Below are positions 20,302 through 28,982 of a stretch of DNA of 64,000 nt, in pieces. Every line of letters starts with the position of its first letter. Positions within the stretch are counted from its first letter, which is position 1. This DNA comes from Rhodothermales bacterium (GTDB lineage Bacteria; Bacteroidota; Rhodothermia; Rhodothermales; Bin80), in contig CATQHT010000002.1 of assembly GCA_958296045.1 (NCBI GenBank), positions 310,001 to 374,000 of the forward strand, written 5' to 3'. Position numbers and translations under genes: made by a program. The notes under the pieces were generated by a model, which did no database searches, was not told the DNA's origin, and worked only from the letters and a program-made list of their open reading frames with translations.

Positions 20302-20448
20302 AACTGCATCTTGGAGAAGGGGGCAAGGACGGTGTCGAGCGGAAATGGCACGCTCGCGGCTGAACCCCTCGCGCAGACCGTGGACTAAGCTGTGCCTCCT
20401 ACGAAGTGGACCAAGAATCGAAGGTGGCTTGCGGATGGCGGGGGCCAC

Positions 20449-20973
20449 TCAGCTGCCTCCTGTCCAATCGAGGTGGACATTCAGGGCTCGAAGCATGGTG
20501 AACGTGTTGTTGTGCTGCACTCCGAACTGATCGCACACATCGGGCAACTTGATTGACTTCTTGGACTTAGGTGCACTCTTCTCGTTGGTAACGACGGTGA
20601 CATCGTGAACGTGTGCGCAGGCGACTAACCAACCGTCCGCACCCATCGCGAACTTGGCCTTTGCATGATTGAAATACGTCGGATGGCCGTGAACCCACGT
20701 CATGACGTCCTCATATGCACGCGTCACTATGTCGGTTTCCACCGTAATGAAGAACCCCTTCGGAACTTTGTTCTTCACCCACTGAATGAGATCTTCCGGC
20801 TTGCGACCCACGAGTAATTCGCTGCGAACCCTGTCGACGCTGGACACTTGCCCCTTCAGGTGGTGGTGAACCACGCTCTTCCAAAAGCCGGGGCAGATGT
20901 CAAATGAGTAATACAGATTCTTCGCCGCAATGAAGACATCCGCATCCACGAGGTAGGTTCGATCCGCCGTCAA
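20449..20973 (-). CDS. PIN-like DUF4411 family protein (putative toxin)
   Basis: YLVDADVFIAAKNLYYSFDICPGFW at the N-terminus, central acidic residues, DGWLVACAHVHDVTVVTNE. Overlaps the upstream ImmA/IrrE gene by 4 nt. Confidence 0.75.
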   Translation of the reverse strand: MTADRTYLVDADVFIAAKNLYYSFDICPGFWKSVVHHHLKGQVSSVDRVRSELLVGRKPEDLIQWVKNKVPKGFFITVETDIVTRAYEDVMTWVHGHPTYFNHAKAKFAMGADGWLVACAHVHDVTVVTNEKSAPKSKKSIKLPDVCDQFGVQHNNTFTMLRALNVHLDWTGGS

Positions 20974-22118
20974 GGGAGGGCCACCCCCAGTCGCTTGGCG
21001 TACTCCTGGAGCGTGCCTCCATGCAGCCCTGTCAGGTCATAGGCCTCCTTAAACCCGATGCGGCCCTCCATCGCCGCGCGCAGTACCTGCGTCGCAAACA
21101 GCTTGCCAATACGTGTATTCTGGTTGTTGTAGAAATCGCCTCCGCGCGACGTCGTGTCTCCCGTGCATTCGCGTTCGACGTAGCGCTCGTAGAAATCAAA
21201 GAACGTGCTGCGGTCAATAAGATCCAAGTCGAGAGAGCGGCGGCAGGCGACCACGGGGCTCACTTTGAACATCCGAGCGAGTGTCTCGAAGGGGCTCGCC
21301 TCCTGCCTGATTTTCTCCCAGCACGCTCGGAGTTCCCGTGCTGGGAGGAGGAGCTCCGCCGCCGCTCGGTTACACCAGTTCTCCACGTCCCCCCCGTCAG
21401 GAGTTAGGGCTTCGAAGCCCGAAATCCCCTCTTTGCCGAGCCAGATGTGCGCCAACTCGTGAGCAAGCGTGAACATCTGCGCCGACTTCGCATCCGCACC
21501 ATTCACGAAGATCAGAGGCGCGTAGGGATCGGTGAGCGCGAAGCCTCGAAATTCCTTTACGCTCAGCGGGCGATGGGTGTTGTTCCCCACCACACCGTTG
21601 ATCACCGCCATTACACCGAGCTGCATGATCGCATAACGCAACGCACTCACGGCGTCCTGCCAAGTGCGGACTTCCGCGGCCCATCCATCTTGGAGGCCAA
21701 GCACCCGTCGCATCTCGCGACCCACAGCGTCCGGCTCATCGGCCAGACGGGCACTTGCCACGAAGACCAATGGTTCTACCCCTCTTTCGACGAGGGACTC
21801 GCGCAGCCACATCTGTCGGCGCTGCATCGTGTACAACGTGTCGAGCAGGTCGGCGCTCGGTCTAGCTTTTGCCGTATCCGCCACGGTACGATAGTCAGGA
21901 ACCGGAAGGCGTTCGTCGGGAGGCTTGGGGAGAAACAGGTAACCGAACGGCGTATGCGTCCGTTTGGCCAGCTCCTCCAGCTGCTTGAACGTCGGCTGCT
22001 TCTCGCGTCGAACCCAGGCCGCAAGCTGTGGCATATGCTTCGCAAAGTGCGCCACGTCATAGCCGGCACGCTCGCAGGCCCAACGAAGCACTTCGGGCTG
22101 CACTGGGACCCGGGTCAT
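20970..22118 (-). CDS. XRE-type HTH / ImmA-IrrE family metallopeptidase
   Basis: HELAHIWLG zincin motif, N-terminal HTH-like region, FKVSPVVACRRSLDLDLI. Confidence 0.85.
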   Translation of the reverse strand: MTRVPVQPEVLRWACERAGYDVAHFAKHMPQLAAWVRREKQPTFKQLEELAKRTHTPFGYLFLPKPPDERLPVPDYRTVADTAKARPSADLLDTLYTMQRRQMWLRESLVERGVEPLVFVASARLADEPDAVGREMRRVLGLQDGWAAEVRTWQDAVSALRYAIMQLGVMAVINGVVGNNTHRPLSVKEFRGFALTDPYAPLIFVNGADAKSAQMFTLAHELAHIWLGKEGISGFEALTPDGGDVENWCNRAAAELLLPARELRACWEKIRQEASPFETLARMFKVSPVVACRRSLDLDLIDRSTFFDFYERYVERECTGDTTSRGGDFYNNQNTRIGKLFATQVLRAAMEGRIGFKEAYDLTGLHGGTLQEYAKRLGVALP

Positions 22119-22586
22119 GCCCTTATCCTCGCGACGCTAGCCCGGCTGGGCCGAACGTGGGGTGCGCCGCAGCCGATATGTACAAGCGTTCTTGTCATTT
22201 GGTTAGACATGGACGATTCTCCCTTTCCTGATTAGCCGTTTGCCCAATGGTAAACCCTACCAGTAAGCTCGTTCCAGAGCAGCTTCCCTGACGCTCCATC
22301 CAGATTGTTGCGACCGATGTGTAGGTAATCGCTCTTACAACATCCTGCTTCACGCTACGGTTTCACCAGTCTGACCGCGGCGTTGTAACGAGCGCAGGCA
22401 TACTGGCGGAAGTGTAATGGGGCAAGTGCTATTAAGGGTAAGAAACAAAAAGCGCCAAACTGTGGCTCTCACAGCCCGCGATTCGCCACCTCGCGATCCT
22501 CTTCCCTGCCCGGGTTCAAAGGCGGCGAGCGGTGCACGTTGCTGGGATGCATGACGTTCGGCGCTGCGCAGTCTTTCGGCTCTTGG

Positions 22587-23235
22587 TGAATGGCTCAGGC
22601 AACGAAGGTGCGACTGATTTCACCAGCGCAAGCGACTTTACCCTTGCACTCGCAGCGGAGACCACCGCGAACACCGGCACATTCACGCACTCGCCCGTGG
22701 CCGACACGCGGGATGAGTCGGACGGGTCAGTTACGATATCGAGCGCCAGCGCGCTGGTGACAGAGAGTGCGACGCCGCAGATCACCGACGATGATGCACC
22801 GCCCGCCGCGATCACAGAGGTCGAGAACACAGAAGTGATCCAGGAACAGGATACCCTTATGGGGAAGGGCCGCAGCCTGTAGTCATGGTTCGTTTCAATG
22901 ATGGTGGCGCAGCGCGCACCGGAACGGCGGACTCCGGGTTTGCGGAGTTTGACTCTGTGGCGTCGCGCTTTGAGGTGACGGAGACTACCCGGGCCTTTCC
23001 GCAGCTGAAGTCCAATGTGGAGAACGGGACTGCGTTCTCCGTCACGCGGTGGCTCTGGTCATTGTTTGAGGTGCGATATGAGGCGGCGGAGCCCCCAGGG
23101 AGGTTGCCCGCGCGTTTAACCGCAGCTCGGACGTTGATATGGCGATAACCCGCGACTTGAGGAGTATCAAAGCCAGCTTAGGTCTCTTCGTCGGCCGAGA
23201 AAGAAAATGGTCACGCCAAGCCGCTCTCAATAGGC
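22587..23235 (+). pseudogene. Decayed fragment of a Calx-beta / prodomain-like surface protein
   Basis: Frame 1: TDFTSASDFTLALAAETTANTGTFTHSPVADTRDESDGSVTISSASALVTESATPQITDDDAPPAAITEVENTEVIQEQD (Calx-beta-like). Frame 2: VVMVRFNDGGAARTGTADSGFAEFDSVASRFEVTETTRAFPQLKSNVENGTAFSVTRWLWSLFEVRYEAA, near-identical to the 3' module of 16671-17705. Confidence 0.7.
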
Positions 23236-23862
23236 CTTCGCAGCAGCGCGTTTGCGGCGCCCTCTGGCGAACTGGAGCTGCAGCGCAGCGACCCCAGCAC
23301 CATCCCCGCGAAGCCGGATCGGAAGTGATTCCCCGCCCTCTCGTCGTAGGCTGAGCCGTTTCATAGGTCCTGCATTGCACTCTTGACCCACCAGCGGCGC
23401 AGCAATAGACTTGTTTCGCCGCGATTGGTCTTGCAGAGTCTGCCTTGACCGGGGGCTTCATGGACGGATCCCCACCGGCAACGTGACAACTCTCTTGGCC
23501 GCAGCCACTGCAGCCAGTCATGCATCGGTGCACCTTCCGATAGCCTCCGTTCACATTGCCACCCAGCCAAGTGCCGGCGCTTGTTGAGAGCTATTCAGTC
23601 CAAATGACGCTGCCGCAGGCGTGGCACAGCCAATGGCTCTGCCACTGCTGCACCCAATCTGCTCCGCATTCGGGCTGGCAAACTACGGGTTGAAATCCAC
23701 TTCACGGCCCAGCTTTTCTTCAGTGTCCTCAGTGAAGAAGAAGCAGCATTTCTGGAGTCGCCGTTTCTTTTGAAGATTGCTAAGATATGTATCACACTCG
23801 TAGTCGCTATCAAGTGACCCGCGACTGCGCCATCCCTGCGCCACAGTGCTATTCGTCAAGTT

Positions 23863-25271
23863 GGCCCTTTCCATTGTTTAGTGGGTGAGCTCACCTGCGG
23901 ACGCTTTCGGGGTATAGATCCAAGCCTCCGAGGTAAAAGTAAATGGCGTTGGTAAATCGTCGTTTGGTGCGGAAGCCCCGACAGCGCACTTTGATTGTTT
24001 TGATTGGGCTGTTGATGCTTTCCGCAGGGCCATTGCTCACCTTTAGGATGATCGCATTGAGGGATACCCCATAGGTGATTCTTGATGGTTCTGGTGGCTG
24101 CTTATACCGGTTTCAGCCGACACATGGCCCACGACAACCATCGCTCCCACCCCTCACGTGCCCACGGGCGGTGGACATGGTGCCACAACTGCATAGCTGC
24201 TTCCTTGATGGCCCACGCGCGGGCCGTCTTTAACGTGCGTGCTGGTACGCAACAGCTCGAAGCGCGCCTTTTGCTTCGCAGACTTGTTGGCCGAGTGAGT
24301 CAACCAATCATACTTGGTTCCCTTAAGGTCGTCCCGGCCTTCCTTCATCAATGCCTAGTGCCCCTGGCGCCGAACCTTGTCTACGGCAGCTCCCAGACTC
24401 TTCACTACGTGAATCTTGTCAAAGGCCACCTTCCGTTGCGCCTCTGGCACATGCTCCAGCGTGGCGTTGATGTAGGCTGGTCACATGTCCATGCTAATAC
24501 TCTCGATCCCCTCCAGCTGCTCCAAAGTGAGTCCAGCATACCATTGCGAAAGTGTTTCCTTCTTACGGTCTTCGCCCACATGCAGCACCGTACCCACCTT
24601 CGTATCCGAAACAATGGTGACATATGTGTGGCGCTTGCGAAAAGAAGTCTCATTCACGCCAATATGGGCCACATCGGATTCCTCTCTGCGCGCAAGACCG
24701 CGTTACACCGCACGCTGCATGATTCCGTCTATTGAATTCCAGCTCACTCCCATCTGACGAGATACCGTCGATATGCTCGCCTCCTGCAGCCAATCAATCA
24801 CCAGCGCCTCAAACTCCGCCGTAAACCGTGACATAGGCTCCGCCCACGGAACCGACACGGTGCGCACTCCATGCTCTGAACACGCCACGCGGGGAAGTAG
24901 TGCAACCACCATAGTGCGATACGCGGACAGATCCAAGTGACGCCATTGCCGAGGACGGGAATCATAGCCTGGAGACGGTGAGCCGCACTCTGGACAAGGA
25001 AGCTGATGGCCGTCCTCGTAGGATACATGGATCCACGCTTCTCGCGACTCATGCTCAAAGGTCACGTCGGAAACCTTCCAAGGAGCGCGGATGCCCAACA
25101 GATAAGCGATATTTTTCTTCAACTGCGACATAGCGTTGAGGGGGCTTGGAGTACATGGGTACCATCGCGATGATGGTCTGGAAACAAACCAGAAACAGCA
25201 ATAAATCCGCACCGCCTCAAATCGGTTCCCGGTGGTTACAACATCGGACCCATCCAATCAGGGGAAGAGCC
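23863..25271 (-). mobile_element. ISL3-family insertion sequence, degenerate
   Basis: Right end reads (minus) GGCTCTTCCCCTGATTGGATGGG, typical of ISL3 ends. A weaker match, GGCCCTTTCCATTGTTTAGTGGG, is at 23863. The length (~1.4 kb) fits. No matching direct repeats were seen in the flanks. Confidence 0.65.
23891..25131 (-). pseudogene. ISL3-family transposase with multiple frameshifts/stops
   Basis: MSQLKKNIAYLLGIRAPWKVSDVTFEHESREAWIHVSYEDGHQLPCPECGSPSPGYDSRPRQWRHLDLSAY... then, in other frames, MAHIGVNETSFRKRHTYVTIVSDTKVGTVLHVGEDR, LMKEGRDDLKGTKYDWLTHSANK and AESINSPIKTIKVRCRGFRTKRRFTNAIYFYLGGLDLYPE. Confidence 0.85.
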
Positions 25272-25272
25272 A

Positions 25273-25944
25273 CTAAAATAAAATATACCCCCAGCGCCCC
25301 GTAGAGTCTTTCATAGCACTCGCGCAGCGAGGAAAATACTCATCCCTATCCGGTTCCTCCTCCTCCCCATCGAAGAAATTGAGATACAAGTGATTAAGTG
25401 CCGCGGCAGCATCACACCAGGTTGATTTGTTAGGGCACACGTTTTCTGGCGGCAGCGCAGGGTCACGGTAAAGATCGGGTACGAGTACACACCGCGGCGG
25501 CTTCTCGCTGGTCTCCAAGATCCGGCGCACGTAGGCAATACCTCCCGTAGCCTTAATTGCACTCAACGTCATGATCGCTTTGGGGTGGCCCGGTTGGTCT
25601 TTGATCGACTCGTACATACGTATGAGTACGTCCTTGGCGCGCGCGTAGCGCGTTCCTCTACTTCCTTCTATACCTGCAGAAAATAAAGCCCTACGGGCGG
25701 TTCGGTACTCCTGCTCCGTTCCGTTCAGGTACAGCTCTTCGAGCGCGGCCGCGAATGCATCCAGCTCTGCCGCAGGCCTTGGCTCGTACATCTGACGCAG
25801 CACAACGACCGCTGCATCGTAGTCGCCTGTCTTCAGGGACCGCAGGGCATCCTCCGGAGTGGGGGGTGTCCTTTTGTATTGCGAATACTGCGCCGCGCTA
25901 CTGAACGCTGGCAGCAGCAGCAGAATAAACAGTACGTTTTTCAT
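25273..25944 (-). CDS. Small secreted protein of unknown function (223 aa)
   Basis: Signal peptide MKNVLFILLLLPAFSSAAQ; no recognised domain. Confidence 0.55.
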   Translation of the reverse strand: MKNVLFILLLLPAFSSAAQYSQYKRTPPTPEDALRSLKTGDYDAAVVVLRQMYEPRPAAELDAFAAALEELYLNGTEQEYRTARRALFSAGIEGSRGTRYARAKDVLIRMYESIKDQPGHPKAIMTLSAIKATGGIAYVRRILETSEKPPRCVLVPDLYRDPALPPENVCPNKSTWCDAAAALNHLYLNFFDGEEEEPDRDEYFPRCASAMKDSTGRWGYILF

Positions 25945-25958
25945 GGTAGTCTTCGTAG

Positions 25959-27206
25959 TTAACAGCCATACGGGCCACTGTGCGCGGCTATCGCTGGTCT
26001 AACGTGCCGCCAACTGCCGTCGTTTAGCCAGAAACTGTTGCTGGCTTTATCCCCTTGAATCCCGCTTCCTGAAACTCTAAGCTGATTCCAGAACTCCGCC
26101 ATCAGGTCCCACGCCGTAGACGTCCATTCGGCCAGATCGGGGAAGACCAACTCTTCAAATCCTTTCAACAACTGGCGCGCGCGGTGGCTGGACAGACACG
26201 CATTATATCCGGCCTCGTGTCGGCGCTCATGGGCTATGATTTGACCCCGGAAACCGTCCATAGCAGGTAAGGTGCCGCATGTGGTGTTGACCGTGGTATA
26301 GTCGCTATCTGGCGGCAAGTCCGATGCAGCGGTACAGGTGGAATTAGCGCCCGAATACCCCGGCCCTCCCCCTGCTGGATCATAATCTTCGGCAATGTGG
26401 AGCTCTCCAGACCACTCCTGACCAGTTACAGGGGGTAAAGCCGTCATCCACCTACCCTCCCACGGCCCCGTCCCTTCTACATACCAGATTGTTACGTTGT
26501 CATTCAGCCTGTAGAAGCCAACTTTGGTTACTGATGACTCCCTGGGCTGATTGGTATACTGCACCGGTACGCCCAGTTGACCAAAGGACCAATAGCGCGG
26601 TTTCACGTCAACCGTGTGCGACAGTACGTCCTCATTGTTAACCCTAACCTGGACCGTGGTCGAGTTTGTAGCCGTACCCGACCATGAAGAGGCACCGGTA
26701 TCCGTATATTCCGCCCCCGTTTCAGCGGACCATTCGAACGTGAGTTGGGACAGGTCCAAGTCAATCGAATCTGTCGTAACCGTGCACATGACGTATCCTC
26801 CCCGGGGTACACTGTCGCAGGTCAAACTGAAGTGGCGTGAAGTGCTTTCGTCCTCCTCCTCTTCTTCTTCACCATCACCGTCGTCGCCCCCGCCGCCTCC
26901 GCTCCCTCCACCATCACCGCCTCCGCCCCCGCCAGGGTCATCGAACTCAACACAGGTGATATAGATATCCTCCGAAGCTAAGGTGCACTCCGCTTCGCCA
27001 TCGCCCGGATCATCCCCCGTGTACGGAGGATCTACGCATACCCAACCTCGAACAACGTCGGTCACCCAGCAGTAAATCGTACCGTGCGTCTTGCCTGCCC
27101 CCGAAACTTCATTCAGAGTCAGTTCGACCGGCTCAAACCCCTCCCCAGGCGTGTAACGTTCACAGATTTTGGCTTCATAGGCGATATTGTACTCGCTGAT
27201 CAGCAT
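25959..27206 (-). CDS. Putative zincin-like protein with Gly/Asp/Glu-rich linker; N-terminus likely displaced by a frameshift
   Basis: IIAHERRHEAGYNACL (HExxH-like), low-complexity GGGGGGDGGGSGGGGGDDGDGEEEEEEDE, and an upstream coding-like segment in another frame (27231-27443: GDGITRVTTVLGPGQPATTHSHSELGAVRTISVDINPQDEVVGSRLLEFVSPDSLDPDRFTDYVRQW). Confidence 0.45.
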   Translation of the reverse strand: MLISEYNIAYEAKICERYTPGEGFEPVELTLNEVSGAGKTHGTIYCWVTDVVRGWVCVDPPYTGDDPGDGEAECTLASEDIYITCVEFDDPGGGGGGDGGGSGGGGGDDGDGEEEEEEDESTSRHFSLTCDSVPRGGYVMCTVTTDSIDLDLSQLTFEWSAETGAEYTDTGASSWSGTATNSTTVQVRVNNEDVLSHTVDVKPRYWSFGQLGVPVQYTNQPRESSVTKVGFYRLNDNVTIWYVEGTGPWEGRWMTALPPVTGQEWSGELHIAEDYDPAGGGPGYSGANSTCTAASDLPPDSDYTTVNTTCGTLPAMDGFRGQIIAHERRHEAGYNACLSSHRARQLLKGFEELVFPDLAEWTSTAWDLMAEFWNQLRVSGSGIQGDKASNSFWLNDGSWRHVRPAIAAHSGPYGC

Positions 27207-27989
27207 TCGTAGATCGCCAAAGTCCCGATCCTACCATTGACGCACGTAGTCCGTGAAACGATCGGGATCCAGGGAATCAGGACTGACGAACTCCAGCAGC
27301 CGAGAACCGACCACCTCATCCTGGGGATTGATGTCCACCGAAATCGTCCGCACAGCTCCGAGCTCGCTGTGAGAATGGGTGGTGGCAGGCTGACCTGGGC
27401 CAAGTACCGTGGTAACACGCGTAATGCCATCGCCCAAACCCAACGTGACGGCCTGCGACCAGTCAGTGGGTACTTCGCCACCATGGCCTCTAGGACCTCG
27501 GCATTATTAAACTTTCCGAGAGCCCGCTTCTGGGTCTGGACAAGAGCCTCATAGTACTAAGCCTCAACCTGAGCCACCTTCGACGCACCGGTAGGAAGCG
27601 GATCTGAGCTTATCTGGATGCTGTCGCAGGCGGCAGCGCCGAAGAATCATGGCTGCGGCCGGTGAAAACCACGATCTGCTGGAAGCAGAAAGAGCAAACA
27701 GCTTAGACATACGCAAATCGCGGAATCCACGAGACGCTTAGACGCTCAAGAGCCTAGCAAGAAAACACGGCAGGCCCCAATTATGTTCCCAATTTAACTC
27801 CCAAGCGCACCATATGCAATCAGGTCAGAGTGCTCGCAAATAGAGGTAGAGGTTAGCCAAGAGAGCAGGAAGGGGCCGTTCCATCGAAGAGAGGGCGATG
27901 CCCGACCAGAGATGGAACAGCGTCGGGCAGACTGAAACAGCGCTTTGCGCCCCAAGAGCTTCGGCGTCAGCGGGGCAAGCGTATCCCTT

Positions 27990-28610
27990 CCCAATGCGCA
28001 CGCATGCATGATGCCGTTTGTAGACGGTATCGTGGCTTACCGGTCATTCTGGTACTCGTAGCGACATGCCGGTTGCACTGCGTCAATCCCGTAGAAGGAC
28101 TCGAAGGTGTGTTGCCGCGCATTGCTGCTGGCCATCCGTCCAAGAAGATCCACCTGCTGCTACCCCGCCAATGGCAGCCACTCCATCCCCTAGCGCCTTC
28201 GTAGAAGGATACGCGGAACAAAACCATTGCCCATTCTCCGCTACTGGTCATCGGTTTCGTAACACCCCGCCGATGATCTGCCCTTGCGTCCACTCGTAAA
28301 CCTGCCTGACAAGGGGCTGCCTACATGCCAAAAAACACACATCGATCCCAGTCCGCACTACGGCCGCATGGCCGCTCGATCATTGAGCAGGTGCGCCCTA
28401 AGAAGGAGATCAATTGCACCCACAATCAGGCTCCCAAAGACCATCGCCGAATATCGATCCCTGCCAGAGCTACCAGTCATGGCTGCCCTGCCGAGGTGAG
28501 GATACCTCAACCTGCCCAGAGCGGAGATTGCCGCATAGCCATAGAGGACTGCACCCAAACATAAGCAGGGCGAATTTCCCAGCTTAAATGTTCTCTACGG
28601 GACAGTTACC
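27990..28610 (+). mobile_element. IS66-type element remnant (C-terminus of TnpC plus distal end)
   Basis: LVATCRLHCVNPVEGLEGVLPRIAAGHPSKKIHLLLPRQW resembles the IS66 TnpC C-terminus. The downstream ~400 bp recur in inverted orientation at ~62.5-63.0 kb. Confidence 0.55.
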
Positions 28611-28982
28611 GTGCAGGGACCCCTACCTGTCGCGTAACCTACCATCGTCTGAAACAGAGTCAGCCATGCGAAGGCGAATACCGTCGCCAGCAAAGACGGA
28701 TACCTTCTCGGCTGTAGCGGTTCAACACCAAGGCATTGCTGGGAAGCCCAGCCACACTCGCTCACCCACAAACGCTTCCCCAAGGCGGGCTCGGGAATAC
28801 GGGGACGGCGACAAGTTTTGGTCAGGCGGCAGCGCATCACATGACCAAAATGTGTCGACACGGTCCGCACAGAGGCAGGGCAGGGGGCGCGTGATAGGCG
28901 GCGGCCCCGCAGCGGGTACGCATGGCCTGAGGATTCTCGGACCCGGAAGGCAACCACCAAGCCCTGCGCCCGGGGCGACAGG

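Noticed and set aside
19231-20448. Intergenic region with several short ORFs (102 and 133 aa)
   Set aside because: ORFs look compositionally non-coding and share no recognisable motif. Only the 31-bp palindrome is reported.
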